Below, one piece after another: positions 1 through 8,358 of a DNA stretch of 64,000 nucleotides. Made by a program: the position numbers and the translations under genes. How positions within the stretch are numbered: the first letter of the stretch is position 1; each line of letters opens with the position of its first letter. Origin of the DNA: an uncultured Clostridia bacterium (GTDB lineage: Bacteria > Bacillota > Clostridia > Oscillospirales > Ruminococcaceae); NCBI GenBank assembly GCA_947584375.1, contig CANPWL010000003.1:1-64000 (forward strand). The letters run 5' to 3'. The notes beneath the pieces were generated by a model. The model saw only the letters and a list, made by a program, of their open reading frames with translations. It was not told where the DNA came from and made no database searches.

Positions 1-162
1 TCAAGCTGCGGTCTAGCGAAAAACTCGGTAGTTTTGTTAGAGCAGATAAGAACTATAGATAAAACCCGTCTTAAAGAGAGAATGGGCGAGCTTGATACAA
101 ATTCAATGTCCGCTGTGAACAGTGCGTTGTCGATTTCCTTCGGGTTAGGCGGCAGAACTTAA
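1..162 (+). CDS. MazF/PemK-type endoribonuclease toxin (C-terminal end, partial)
   Basis: The first 53 codons of frame 1 are open and end in TAA; the start lies outside the window. The residues VVLLEQIRTIDKTRL followed by an acidic helix and ALSISFGLG match the C-terminal end of MazF/NdoA-type mRNA interferases, where the conserved QIRTID-K-RL segment forms part of the dimer and antitoxin-binding region. These toxins cleave single-stranded mRNA and are neutralised by a MazE-type antitoxin, which would be expected upstream. A terminator follows about 70 nt downstream. Many Clostridia keep a single chromosomal copy, so this need not be recent transfer. Family assignment is confident; nothing can be said of the N-terminal half. 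Confidence 0.85.
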   Translation, partial: SSCGLAKNSVVLLEQIRTIDKTRLKERMGELDTNSMSAVNSALSISFGLGGRT

Positions 163-231
163 ATAGAATATATCATATCGCAAAATATTTTTTACTTATT
201 AAAACTTGGCATATTGTTATATATAAAATCT

Positions 232-263
232 ACCGACATCGTCAAACCGGTGTCGGTTTTTAT
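232..263 (+). terminator. Rho-independent terminator after the MazF-like gene
   Basis: ACCGACA pairs with TGTCGGT (extended inward by TCG/CGG-type pairs with one G-T) and a run of T follows directly. Confidence 0.85.
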
Positions 264-370
264 TGTTAAGTAATTTTTGTCAAAATCATAAATCGTACAT
301 AAATAATAGTTAATATGTTAAAAATATATTGGTACAATGAAAATAACTTAAATTTTCGGAGGTCAGAACA

Positions 371-1012
371 ATGAAAACAAAGATTCTAATTATGGCTGTG
401 TTAATGTCAATAATGGCGGTTATGGCAGGGTGCGGCGAAAAAGATAAAACATCATCTGATTTATCAAGCGATACCGCTCAGTTGTCAGAGAGTATTGCCG
501 ATACCAGCAGTACCGAGCGATCTGAAAGCACAACAGGCTCACAGAGTACAAAATCTGCAAACACTTCAATTTCAGAAGATGATGCAAAAAATATAGCTTT
601 AAAGGACGCAAATGTATCCGAGTCTGATGTTACAGGAATTAGAATAAAGCAGGACATTGATGACGGCATAACAGTATATGAAGTAGATTTCTATGTAAGC
701 AATAAAGAATACGAATATGAGATTTCGGCTGAGGACGGAAGTATTAGAAGCAAGGATACAGATATAGACAATGATTTCGGTTCAGCGGCGCAAAGTAAAT
801 CAGGCGTGTCTTTAGACGAAGCAAAGAAAACAGCATTGAGTAAGGTAAAAGGAGCTACCGAAAAAGATATTCGTATACATTCTGAATACGACGACGGCAG
901 ACAGATCTATGAAGGCTCGATAGTTTATAACGAAATGGAATATGATTTTGAAATTGACAGTGAAACGGGAAAGATCCTGTCGTGGGAATCAGAATCTGTT
1001 TATGATGATTAA
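371..1012 (+). CDS. Lipoprotein with two PepSY domains
   Basis: 213 residues. A lipoprotein signal with lipobox VMAGC (Cys about residue 21) is followed by a Ser/Thr-rich linker to about residue 67. Two PepSY-type repeats follow, at about 68-135 (ISEDDAKNIALKDANV) and 145-210 (VSLDEAKKTALSKVKG); each ends in the typical sequence where EYEISAEDG or DFEIDSETG precedes a basic/acidic turn. PepSY domains are thought to bind or inhibit extracytoplasmic proteases, so the protein probably sits on the outer face of the membrane. Start chosen because GGAGG lies 9 nt upstream of the ATG. It is monocistronic: a terminator lies on each side. The exact partner is unknown. Confidence 0.85.
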   Translation: MKTKILIMAVLMSIMAVMAGCGEKDKTSSDLSSDTAQLSESIADTSSTERSESTTGSQSTKSANTSISEDDAKNIALKDANVSESDVTGIRIKQDIDDGITVYEVDFYVSNKEYEYEISAEDGSIRSKDTDIDNDFGSAAQSKSGVSLDEAKKTALSKVKGATEKDIRIHSEYDDGRQIYEGSIVYNEMEYDFEIDSETGKILSWESESVYDD

Positions 1013-1103
1013 TGGAAGTCGGCAGAGTTAAAAGGTTTATCCGATTTGGTAAAATGTCGGAAAAAGCAGTCAATAAAAGACTTTAAATTTAAAGATATTA
1101 AAT

Positions 1104-1139
1104 AATCCCTGTTCAGTTTTAAATTGAACAGGGATTTTT
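1104..1139 (+). terminator. Terminator between the PepSY lipoprotein and ruvX
   Basis: AATCCCTGTTCA pairs with TGAACAGGGATT over a short T/A loop and is followed by T5. The genes converge here, so it may serve both strands. Confidence 0.85.
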
Positions 1140-1168
1140 GTGTGTTTTGAACTAAAACACTTTAACTT

Positions 1169-1600
1169 TTATTTTTCACTTTCTTTTTTCTTTCTCCTGA
1201 AGTCCAGATAGCTTTCAAGAATGATCGTTGCCGCTACCTGATCAATTATTCCTTTTCTCTTTTTTCCCCTCGTGTTGGTTTCATTGAGAAAGTTGTGCGC
1301 TGATACGGTAGTCGAACGCTCGTCCCACATATTTACGGGAATATCTACGATTTCATTAAGGGTGTCGGCAAACTGTCTGCATTTTTCAGCTCTCGGACCA
1401 AAACTCCCGTTCATATTAAGCGGAAGCCCTACAATAATTTCTCCTACCTCATATTCTCTTGACATATGTGCGACCTTTGTAACCAGCACATTGAAGTTCC
1501 GTTCTTCTATTGTACCTATTGGAGATGCCAGAAATTCTGTTCTGTCACATACAGCAAGACCTGTCCTTGCATCTCCGAAATCTACTGCCATGATCTTCAT
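1169..1600 (-). CDS. ruvX: Putative pre-16S rRNA nuclease / Holliday junction resolvase RuvX (YqgF)
   Basis: 143 residues, the usual length. The N-terminal MAVDFGDARTGLAV is the RNase H-fold strand carrying the first catalytic Asp; VGLPLNMNGSFGPRA and DERSTTVSA carry the remaining acidic motifs. In E. coli YqgF finishes the 5' end of 16S rRNA, and a role in Holliday junction resolution has been proposed. SD AGGAG stands 10 nt before the ATG. It is the last gene of a minus-strand group with the sirtuin gene, 21 nt apart. Confident family call; the biochemical role is transferred from homologues. Confidence 0.93.
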   Translation of the reverse strand: MKIMAVDFGDARTGLAVCDRTEFLASPIGTIEERNFNVLVTKVAHMSREYEVGEIIVGLPLNMNGSFGPRAEKCRQFADTLNEIVDIPVNMWDERSTTVSAHNFLNETNTRGKKRKGIIDQVAATIILESYLDFRRKKKESEK

Positions 1601-1621
1601 AAATATTTACTCCTAATAAAT

Positions 1622-2359
1622 TCAAACATTTATTTTACTTAGCGTTTCACCAATTTTTTCATTAATAACCAAATTTGCAATGCTGTCCATATCAGTCTTA
1701 TCTCTATTAATGAGAACGAGATATTTTCCTTTGAAATACCTGACTAAAGAAGCAGCAGGATAAACTACGAGAGATGTTCCTCCGATAATAAGCATATCTG
1801 CTCTTTCAATATGGTTTATAGCTCCAATAACGGTATTATTGTCAAGTCCTTCCTCATATAAAACAACATCAGGTTTTACTCTTCCTCCGCATTTATCGCA
1901 TACAGGAACACCGGTGCTGTTTTTTATATAAAGGGCGTCGAAAAACTTATTACATTTCTCACAATAGTTTCTGTGAACTGAGCCGTGAAGCTCATAAACA
2001 TTTTTGCTGCCTGCCGCTTGATGAAGTCCGTCTATATTTTGTGTGATAATACAGGACAGCTTACCCTTTGACTCAAGCTCAGCAAGTTTTTTATGCGCTG
2101 CATTAGGTTTTATATCAAGTGCAAGCATTTTATCTTTGTAGAATTTAAAAAACTCTTCAGGCTTATTTACATAGAAGGTGTGAGAAAGCATTTCCTCAGG
2201 GGGATAATCGTACTTCTGATTATATAAACCGTCAACACTTCTAAAATCCGGTATACCGCTTTCGGTTGATACTCCTGCTCCTCCGAAAAAAACCATTGAT
2301 TTGCTTTCATCTATCATTTTTTGCAGAAGCTTTGTCTTATTAGAATAACTGTCAGTCAC
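1622..2359 (-). CDS. cobB: NAD-dependent protein deacylase, Sir2 family (sirtuin)
   Basis: 245 residues. GAGVSTESGIPDFRS is the NAD-binding loop, TQNIDGLHQAAG holds the conserved Q-N-D, and LHGS contains the catalytic His. A C4 zinc module is visible as CEKC and, some 20 residues later, CDKCGG. The small size and lack of extra domains fit bacterial CobB-like sirtuins that remove acetyl or other acyl groups from lysines using NAD. The start is GTG, preceded at 10 nt by AAAGGAG. It is likely co-transcribed with ruvX. The symbol is by family only; substrate specificity cannot be read. Confidence 0.93.
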   Translation of the reverse strand: MTDSYSNKTKLLQKMIDESKSMVFFGGAGVSTESGIPDFRSVDGLYNQKYDYPPEEMLSHTFYVNKPEEFFKFYKDKMLALDIKPNAAHKKLAELESKGKLSCIITQNIDGLHQAAGSKNVYELHGSVHRNYCEKCNKFFDALYIKNSTGVPVCDKCGGRVKPDVVLYEEGLDNNTVIGAINHIERADMLIIGGTSLVVYPAASLVRYFKGKYLVLINRDKTDMDSIANLVINEKIGETLSKINV

Positions 2360-2410
2360 TTTCTATCATCTCCTTTAAAATGAACCGACCGCATCTCTTT
2401 AACATAATTG

Positions 2411-3424
2411 TTATTTATAACAATCTGTTATTTCCTTTAATCTTTTTCTTGCTTCTTTAACAATACAGTCAGGTCCTAAAATTTTGGCTTTAGTTCCGAA
2501 TGTAAACAGCCAGCCCCAAAAGGTCGGACTTATCTCTACCTCAGCCTTTATACTGAATCTGTCGTTGCATTTCTTATTTACGAGAACATTGTTCCCGAAC
2601 CTGTCAATAACAACATTGATTAGAGAATTGTCAAACTCAATCTCTACGTTTTCTCTGTCGCCGCCGTACATATCGTATGTAGCTTTAAGGCTTTTTACAA
2701 TTTCATTTTCATCAACTGTCAGCGAACGCCGTTTATCCTCGCAAATTTTAACCTCAGATATTCTGTCTACCCTATATCTGCAAAGCTTTTCGTGTTTATT
2801 GCAATAACAAATAAGATAATATTTGTCATTTTCCCATATAAGCTGATAGGGAGAAACGCTGTAAACCTCTCCGCCATGACGAAACTGCGCCCTTTTATCA
2901 ATACTGTATTCGTAATACTTAAATTCGATCTGATAGTTTGAAAATATAGCTTCATGAATAATATTAATATTGTAATAAATACGCTCATTAAAGGTTTTGG
3001 TACGGTTTGCGACATATACGTTTCTTTTAAGACCTTTTGCTTTATACTTTGAGGTAAGCGTCTGAAGCTTTTTTATAAGGTCATCAGACTTCTTTTTAGT
3101 GAGAAAAACCGATGAAGATACAGCGTCTGCAAGAACATATAGCTCTTCATCCTGAAAGGTTCTCGAAGCAACATAATATGCGTTTGCGTGTCCTCTCTTA
3201 TCTGCCAATATATCAAGACCGCTTTCCTGAAGAGACGTAATATCATCATATATGGTTTTACGCTCAGCCTTTATTCCGTATGCCTCAAGCTTTGATATTA
3301 GTTCTTTTCCTGTCAGAGAATGTGATTCGTCAGTTTCGTTAAGCATAATTTTTTCCAAAATTAAAAGTTTTAATTTCTGCCGTGAAAATCCGCCGTTTGA
3401 TATAAGATTAAAGTTTTTCTCCAT
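2411..3424 (-). CDS. WYL-domain transcriptional regulator with N-terminal HTH
   Basis: 337 residues. An N-terminal winged helix-turn-helix spans roughly residues 15-80 (ISKLEAYGIKAERKTIYDDITSLQ). A WYL-type ligand-sensing domain follows at about 150-230 (VSPYQLIWENDKYYLICYC is the WYL-equivalent strand, here I-W/Y-Y), with a C-terminal WCX-like extension holding PTFWGWLFTFG. WYL regulators bind nucleic acid or nucleotide ligands and often control DNA-damage or defence genes. Here the neighbours are a sirtuin gene and a DUF896 gene, with no defence island visible. SD AAGGAAG precedes the ATG. The target is unknown. Confidence 0.9.
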   Translation of the reverse strand: MEKNFNLISNGGFSRQKLKLLILEKIMLNETDESHSLTGKELISKLEAYGIKAERKTIYDDITSLQESGLDILADKRGHANAYYVASRTFQDEELYVLADAVSSSVFLTKKKSDDLIKKLQTLTSKYKAKGLKRNVYVANRTKTFNERIYYNINIIHEAIFSNYQIEFKYYEYSIDKRAQFRHGGEVYSVSPYQLIWENDKYYLICYCNKHEKLCRYRVDRISEVKICEDKRRSLTVDENEIVKSLKATYDMYGGDRENVEIEFDNSLINVVIDRFGNNVLVNKKCNDRFSIKAEVEISPTFWGWLFTFGTKAKILGPDCIVKEARKRLKEITDCYK

Positions 3425-3503
3425 TTTAATTACTTCCTTAAAAATCTGAATTCTTTAAACCTGTATTAAATTCTTATATTTTGAAATACTGGTTTTCAAT
3501 GTT

Positions 3504-3719
3504 TTAATTTTTATTGTGTTTCAGATCAGAGACCTTTATCTTTGTTCCGTCAGGACGCAAAAGTTCAGTATGCTCTAGCTGCTGAGTAAGATTTTTTACA
3601 TATCCTTGCCGATACTCGTCTCTCAGCCTTTTCTGTTCTTTCAATTCATCTTGCGTCAGATTTCTATGCTTTGATAATCTGTACAGCTCTGAAATTCTGT
3701 CTAACTTTTTCTTTTCCAT
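3504..3719 (-). CDS. DUF896 (YnzC/UPF0291) family small protein
   Basis: 71 residues, the usual size. It carries the DUF896 hallmark: an N-terminal helical hairpin (RISELYRLSKHRNLTQDELKEQ), then RLRDEYRQGYVKNL and a C-terminal RPDGTKIKVSDLK. B. subtilis YnzC-type proteins are cytoplasmic helical hairpins; some are in the LexA/SOS regulon, but the molecular role is unresolved. An SD-like AGGAAGGA lies 13 nt before the ATG, rather distant. It stands first in the minus-strand block with the WYL gene, about 80 nt upstream of it. Confidence 0.9.
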   Translation of the reverse strand: MEKKKLDRISELYRLSKHRNLTQDELKEQKRLRDEYRQGYVKNLTQQLEHTELLRPDGTKIKVSDLKHNKN

Positions 3720-3863
3720 TCTAAGGTTTTATTCCTTCCTGAGATCTATATAAATATTATTTTTAATATTAACATATTTTTCTCAAAAAATCAACGGCTT
3801 TTAATACAATTGTCCAAAAAAATTCCCAGAAGTTTAAATGTAAATAATTTTTTTTAAAAAGTA

Positions 3864-3892
3864 TTGACAAAGTTTAGATTTGGAAGTATTAT
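3864..3892 (+). promoter_or_regulatory. Sigma-A promoter for the 3974 gene
   Basis: TTGACA, 17-nt spacer, TATTAT. It lies about 80 nt upstream of the small ORF at 3974. Confidence 0.7.
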
Positions 3893-3973
3893 AAATATTG
3901 TAAGAAGAACATTTGTTCTGCAAGGGGCTATAAAACTAATAATGATTGACATTTTAAGAAAGGACATTAAAGT

Positions 3974-4204
3974 ATGGAAAACTTATTCAGAGCTTATATC
4001 AAAACCGCTGATGCTTTAAAAAAGCAAATTGAATATTTAAAAATTAAAAACAAAGAAACAACTGATGTTGATGAAAAGAAAGCGATTTCAAGGCGTTCTG
4101 AAACTCTTTATTCGGAATATCTGGACGTTTTATTTAGCGCAAGAATGATTGAGAATTATTTTAAGCCTAAGCCTAAGGCAAGTATTTCACGTAAAGACGC
4201 TTAA
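3974..4204 (+). CDS. Small helical protein of unknown function
   Basis: 76 residues, very rich in Lys and Glu, predicted mostly helical (two long helices, residues 5-35 and 38-62), with no signal or membrane segment. I do not recognise the family. An SD AAGAAAGGA precedes the ATG by about 9 nt and a good promoter lies upstream, so it is likely real. It stands 37 nt upstream of a sigma-region-4-like gene, suggesting the two are co-transcribed and perhaps act together. Confidence 0.7.
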   Translation: MENLFRAYIKTADALKKQIEYLKIKNKETTDVDEKKAISRRSETLYSEYLDVLFSARMIENYFKPKPKASISRKDA

Positions 4205-4241
4205 AATAAATCGTTTAATGATAAGAAAGGAAGCAAATCAA

Positions 4242-4571
4242 TTGAAGAAAAAGTATACAAATAAGAGAGTGCCTATTGATTTTCTTTATTTGGACCAACA
4301 AGTTAAAATCGGAAAATATGCTTCTACCTCTAACAAAAAAATAATTAAATTTCTTCATGAGATAATCAATGATGATTTGACAAAAACTCAGAAACAATAT
4401 ATTATTATGTATTATATGAAAAATATGAAAATACACGAAATTGCCCTTGAATGCGGAGTGAATAAATCTACTGTTTCAAGAACAATGAAACGTGCGAGAG
4501 ACAGAATTTACGAGCGGTTAAAATATACTGATTTCAGGAGCTTTATTGAAGATGAAGACGCCGATTTTTGA
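4242..4571 (+). CDS. Sigma-70 region 4-like HTH protein
   Basis: I prefer the TTG at 4242 (109 residues) over the longer ORF starting at 4149, because AAGAAAGG lies 11 nt upstream of it and the long version overlaps the previous gene. The C-terminal half holds a region-4-type helix-turn-helix (LTKTQKQYIIMYYMKNMKIHEIALECGVNKSTVSRTMKRARDRI, about residues 45-90). No sigma region 2 is visible, so it is not a complete sigma factor. Such truncated proteins in Clostridia act as phage-like or accessory regulators. It overlaps the decarboxylase gene by about 20 nt, so the two are translationally linked. Confidence 0.75.
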   Translation: MKKKYTNKRVPIDFLYLDQQVKIGKYASTSNKKIIKFLHEIINDDLTKTQKQYIIMYYMKNMKIHEIALECGVNKSTVSRTMKRARDRIYERLKYTDFRSFIEDEDADF

Positions 4572-5940
4572 TTTTTTAAACGAATATAAAAATAAAAACA
4601 GTATAAGGTTTCATATGCCCGGACATAAGGGTATAGGTCCTGTCGAATTAAGCGCTGTTTCAAAATATGATATAACCGAAATAACAGGAGCTGACTTTCT
4701 GTTTAGCACATCAAATGAAGGGATAATATGCGAAAGTGAAAAAAATGCAGAAAAGCTTTTTGATTCGGCTGTTACTGCTTATTCAACTGAAGGTTCTACG
4801 CTTGCAATAAAGACAATGCTTTTTCTTGCGGTCAAAGGCAGACGCCGTAAAGTGCTTGCGGCAAGAAATGTACATAAAGCTTTTATAAATGCCTGTGCAT
4901 TAATTGACATTGAAGTAGATTGGCTTTATCCTAAGGAAGCTATTAGTTCTTTGTGCTCAATGAAATTGTCAGCTTTTGATTTGGATAATGCTTTGGCTTC
5001 TTATAAAAATGAAGAACTGCCAAGCGCTGTATATGTCACTACCCCTGATTATTTGGGAAATATGCTTGATATTAAGAGCCTGTCTGAAGTTTGTAAGAGG
5101 TATAATATTCCTCTGCTTGTTGATAATGCTCATGGAGCTTATCTCAACTTTTTATCAGAAAATCTGCATCCTTTAGCAAACGGTGCAGATATGTGCTGTG
5201 ATTCAGCCCATAAAACTCTTCCGTGTCTTACGGGAGGAGCATATCTTCATATATCAAAAAATACAAGAGATGAATATAAAAGCAAAGCCAATGTAAAAGA
5301 GTCTATGCAGATTTTTGCAACGACTTCACCCTCATACTTGATTTTGGAATCCCTTGATTTGTGCAATAAGATTTTAGAAGATAAAGACTATTCAGACAGG
5401 CTTAACAAATTATGTAAAAGACTTAAAAAGCTTAAAGAAGAAATAAGATCAATAGGATTTAATGTTATTAATAATCCTTATTCAGAACCTTTAAAGATTG
5501 TTATTCTTACAAATGGGTTAGGAATAAACGGTAAAGAGCTTTTATGCTCTCTTGAAAAAATGAATATATACTGTGAATACGCAGATATATCTGCTGTGAT
5601 TCTGATGATTTCACCTGATAATAATGAAAACGATTTTAATGCTCTTTTGTCTGCATTGAAGGATATAAAAAATTCAGCTAAAGAAAAAATTTCTTCCGAT
5701 AATGCTTTTGACGATGGATTTTTAATTCATCCTGCTGAACAAAAAATGTCTATTCGTGACGCATTATTCAGTAAAGCAGAAAAAATTTCCGTTGATGATG
5801 CATTGGGAAGAATATGCACGTCTCCTGTATCAATTTGTCCGCCCTGTATTCCTTTGGCAGTAAGCGGAGAGGTTTTTGATAAAAACACTATAAATTTGCT
5901 TAAAAAGTATAGCATTTTTTCTGTTAATGTGGTACAATGA
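4552..5940 (+). CDS. Orn/Lys/Arg decarboxylase-family PLP enzyme (YaaO-like)
   Basis: 462 residues from ATG 4552; the TTG at 4546 is the alternative and an AGGAG lies 11 or 5 nt upstream. The order is that of fold-type I decarboxylases: RFHMPGHKG at the N-terminus, TEGSTLAIKTML (phosphate-binding region), LLVDNAHGAYL (Asp contacting the pyridine N), and DSAHKTLPCLTGGAYL with the Schiff-base Lys. A C-terminal domain ends in CPPCIPLAVSGEVF. Members decarboxylate arginine, lysine or ornithine for polyamine synthesis; substrate cannot be read here. In Firmicutes this gene commonly lies beside tmk-holB-ricT. Here holB and ricT follow but no tmk is between. Confidence 0.88.
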   Translation: MKTPIFDFLNEYKNKNSIRFHMPGHKGIGPVELSAVSKYDITEITGADFLFSTSNEGIICESEKNAEKLFDSAVTAYSTEGSTLAIKTMLFLAVKGRRRKVLAARNVHKAFINACALIDIEVDWLYPKEAISSLCSMKLSAFDLDNALASYKNEELPSAVYVTTPDYLGNMLDIKSLSEVCKRYNIPLLVDNAHGAYLNFLSENLHPLANGADMCCDSAHKTLPCLTGGAYLHISKNTRDEYKSKANVKESMQIFATTSPSYLILESLDLCNKILEDKDYSDRLNKLCKRLKKLKEEIRSIGFNVINNPYSEPLKIVILTNGLGINGKELLCSLEKMNIYCEYADISAVILMISPDNNENDFNALLSALKDIKNSAKEKISSDNAFDDGFLIHPAEQKMSIRDALFSKAEKISVDDALGRICTSPVSICPPCIPLAVSGEVFDKNTINLLKKYSIFSVNVVQ

Positions 5941-6020
5941 ACTACAAGAGGCAAGTTTACAGAAGTAAAGAAAAGATGTGTTTTACCTCTAAAAGCTGAA
6001 TTTATGAAAAGGTCATTGTT

Positions 6021-7004
6021 ATGGAGAATTTTTCTTTATATGAAAATGATATTTTAAAAAATACTATACGTTCAATGATTGTAAAAGAAAGAGTTGTAAG
6101 CTCTTTGCTTATTTACGGTGAAAAAGGATTGGGCAAAAAAACCGCTGCCGATTATATTGCCGGTTCGCTTCTTTGTGAACAATTTAGCGGAACTCCCTGC
6201 GGAGAATGCAAAGCCTGTAAAATGATTTTACACAAAACCCATCCGGATGTTATCTATGCTGTTCCAAGCGGTAAAAGCGGAAATTACAAAATAGATACTC
6301 TGCGGGAGATTGTTGAGAGCGCAGCTATAATGCCTAATGAAGGCAGATTCAAAATATATATAATCGCAGATATGGATAATACTCTTGTTTCTGCACAAAA
6401 TGCTCTTTTAAAGCTTATTGAAGAACCTCCCGACAATTGTGTGATTATACTTACAGCTCAATCACGTTCATCGCTTCTGCCGACTATTATATCTAGGGTA
6501 GTATCTCTTTCTGTACACGAGGTAAGCAAAGATTCCTGTGAAAAGGCTCTTGTTCACTACGGATACAGTAAGGCGGATATTGAAAAAGCAATTGAAATAT
6601 TAGGCGGAAATATAGGAAAATGTAAAAGCTATTTAGACGGCGAGGATATAGTTGATGCTGTAACGATTACTAAAAGCATTACTGACGCTTTAATATCCGG
6701 CGATGAATACTTGATGCTTAAGGAGTTCAGTGAGCTTACTGGTGAAAAAGCTATGACATTAACAGTTTTAAAGCTATTATGCGAGGTTATTCGAGACGCA
6801 ATGTCTGTAAATGCGGGATGTGATGAAAGCGTTCTTATAAGCACATACAAAAATGGTGCCGTAAGGTTTTCAGAGTATTTATCTAAGATGAAAGCAAGAA
6901 AAATTTATACTGTAATAACTAAATATATTGAAAGAATAAATTCAAACGGGAATCTTAGTCTTGCATTAAATGCTTTATGCTCAGAAATAAAAGAGACTTT
7001 GTAA
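6021..7004 (+). CDS. holB: DNA polymerase III, delta-prime subunit
   Basis: 327 residues. An AAA+ clamp-loader ATPase fold: the P-loop position reads YGEKGLGKKT, the Zn module CGECKACKMILHKTHPD, the degenerate Walker B region is followed by LLKLIEEPPDNC, and the sensor-1 region is TIISRVV. Delta-prime is the rigid stator of the clamp loader placing the beta clamp on primed DNA. AAGGTC lies 6 nt before the ATG. It is followed 34 nt later by ricT, the standard neighbour in Firmicutes. The P-loop retains its Lys, so nucleotide binding is possible. Confidence 0.93.
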   Translation: MENFSLYENDILKNTIRSMIVKERVVSSLLIYGEKGLGKKTAADYIAGSLLCEQFSGTPCGECKACKMILHKTHPDVIYAVPSGKSGNYKIDTLREIVESAAIMPNEGRFKIYIIADMDNTLVSAQNALLKLIEEPPDNCVIILTAQSRSSLLPTIISRVVSLSVHEVSKDSCEKALVHYGYSKADIEKAIEILGGNIGKCKSYLDGEDIVDAVTITKSITDALISGDEYLMLKEFSELTGEKAMTLTVLKLLCEVIRDAMSVNAGCDESVLISTYKNGAVRFSEYLSKMKARKIYTVITKYIERINSNGNLSLALNALCSEIKETL

Positions 7005-7038
7005 AGCTTATGTTTGAATAAAATATCGGAGGAATATT

Positions 7039-7902
7039 ATGGCTGAAATAATAGGCGTTCGTTTTAAAAGTGTTGGAAAGATATATTACTTTTCTCCTAA
7101 CGGCGCTAAAATCGATGTAGGTGAAAAGGTAATTGTTGAAACCTCACGGGGAGTTGAGTGCGGAGAGGTTGTTCTCTCTAACAGAGAGATAACAGACGAA
7201 GAGCTTACAGCTCCGCTTAAAGATATAATACGTGTTGCGACCCAAAAGGATATTGATAAAATAGAGCAGAATAAAAAGAGCGAAGCGGAAGCATTCAAAA
7301 TCTGTGAGGAAAAGATTGCAAAGCATGGGCTTAATATGAAGCTGGTTGATGTTGAATGTACCTTTGACAACAATAAACTTATGTTCTATTTTACTTCAGA
7401 AAACAGAGTTGATTTCAGAGAACTTGTAAAAGATTTAGCGTCAGTTTTCAGAACAAGAATTGAACTAAGACAAATAGGAGTCCGTGATGAGGCAAAAATG
7501 CTCGGAGGTCTTGGAATTTGCGGCAGACCTTTTTGCTGTAAATCTTTTTTAGGAGATTTTCAGCCTGTGTCTATAAAAATGGCAAAGGATCAGAGTTTGT
7601 CTTTAAATCCGGCAAAGATATCGGGTACCTGCGGAAGGCTTATGTGCTGCTTGAAATATGAGCAGGACGGTTATGAAGAGCTTATTAAAGGACTTCCTAA
7701 ACTGGGAGCTTTTGTGGAAACTCCTGACGGGAAAGGAAATGTTGTTGACATCAACACTCTAACAGGAAAAATCAGAGTTAAAAAATCTGATACAGAGGCT
7801 GTGAACACATATATGAAAGATGACATTAAGGTTATTAAAGACGGCAGTAATAAAATTGATAACGAAGAATTAAATGAACTTAAAGCGCTTGAGGATAAAT
7901 AA
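7039..7902 (+). CDS. ricT: PSP1-domain protein RicT (YaaT)
   Basis: 287 residues. The PSP1 domain occupies about residues 60-150; a Cys-rich core follows with GGLGICGRPFCCKSFL and ISGTCGRLMCCLKYE, the ligands of Fe-S clusters in the RicA-RicF-RicT complex. In B. subtilis this complex binds RNase Y and promotes mRNA processing, and affects sporulation, competence and biofilm formation. SD TCGGAGG precedes the ATG by 7 nt. It forms an operon with holB, ended by the terminator at 7947. Confident. Confidence 0.93.
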   Translation: MAEIIGVRFKSVGKIYYFSPNGAKIDVGEKVIVETSRGVECGEVVLSNREITDEELTAPLKDIIRVATQKDIDKIEQNKKSEAEAFKICEEKIAKHGLNMKLVDVECTFDNNKLMFYFTSENRVDFRELVKDLASVFRTRIELRQIGVRDEAKMLGGLGICGRPFCCKSFLGDFQPVSIKMAKDQSLSLNPAKISGTCGRLMCCLKYEQDGYEELIKGLPKLGAFVETPDGKGNVVDINTLTGKIRVKKSDTEAVNTYMKDDIKVIKDGSNKIDNEELNELKALEDK

Positions 7903-7946
7903 ATATTATAAATAAGCACCTATTAGCCATTAGAATAAAGTTAAAT

Positions 7947-7974
7947 AAAAGCAGACACAAAAGTGTCTGCTTTT
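7947..7974 (+). terminator. Terminator after ricT
   Basis: AAAGCAGACAC pairs with GTGTCTGCTTT around a short A loop and runs into T4. The opposite gene converges, so it may act on both strands. Confidence 0.9.
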
Positions 7975-7998
7975 CTACTTTTACATTTTATTGGTTTG

Positions 7999-8358
7999 TT
8001 AATTAGTTTTTTTAATAAGTTCTTTTATTCCGATTATTATTATAAATACAGAAAATATTTTTGAAAGAATTTCAGAACCCAGCATACTTGCAATAAAGCT
8101 AAATAAAAGTGCTGCTATTGACCCCGTTATAATTGACGGGAGAATTCTTTTCCATATTATCAGCTTTGACTTTGTGTGAAGAATAATAGATATAACCGCA
8201 ATAGGAATAAAGAAAATAAGGTTTATTCCCTGAGCATCAAGCTGTCCCATTCCTGCGAAAATAGTAAGATATATGATAAGAACCATTCCGCCACCCAGAC
8301 CGAGTGAAGCGATAAATCCGCTTAGAAATGAGACAACGGCAATAACAAAAATACTCAT
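7999..8358 (-). CDS. TSUP (TauE/SafE) permease half, second subunit
   Basis: 119 residues with four predicted membrane helices. The first helix carries SLGLGGGMVLI, the glycine-rich motif of TauE/SafE anion exporters; the family normally is a single 240-270 residue chain made of two such repeats. This gene overlaps the previous one by 4 nt (ATGA), which suggests stoichiometric coupled translation and assembly of the two halves into one permease. The cargo (sulfite, sulfonate or another organic anion) cannot be read. Confidence 0.85.
   Translation of the reverse strand: MSIFVIAVVSFLSGFIASLGLGGGMVLIIYLTIFAGMGQLDAQGINLIFFIPIAVISIILHTKSKLIIWKRILPSIITGSIAALLFSFIASMLGSEILSKIFSVFIIIIGIKELIKKTN

Noticed and set aside
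1272-1616. 114-aa plus-strand ORF opposite ruvX
   Set aside because: Shadow of ruvX; no ribosome site and low-complexity translation.
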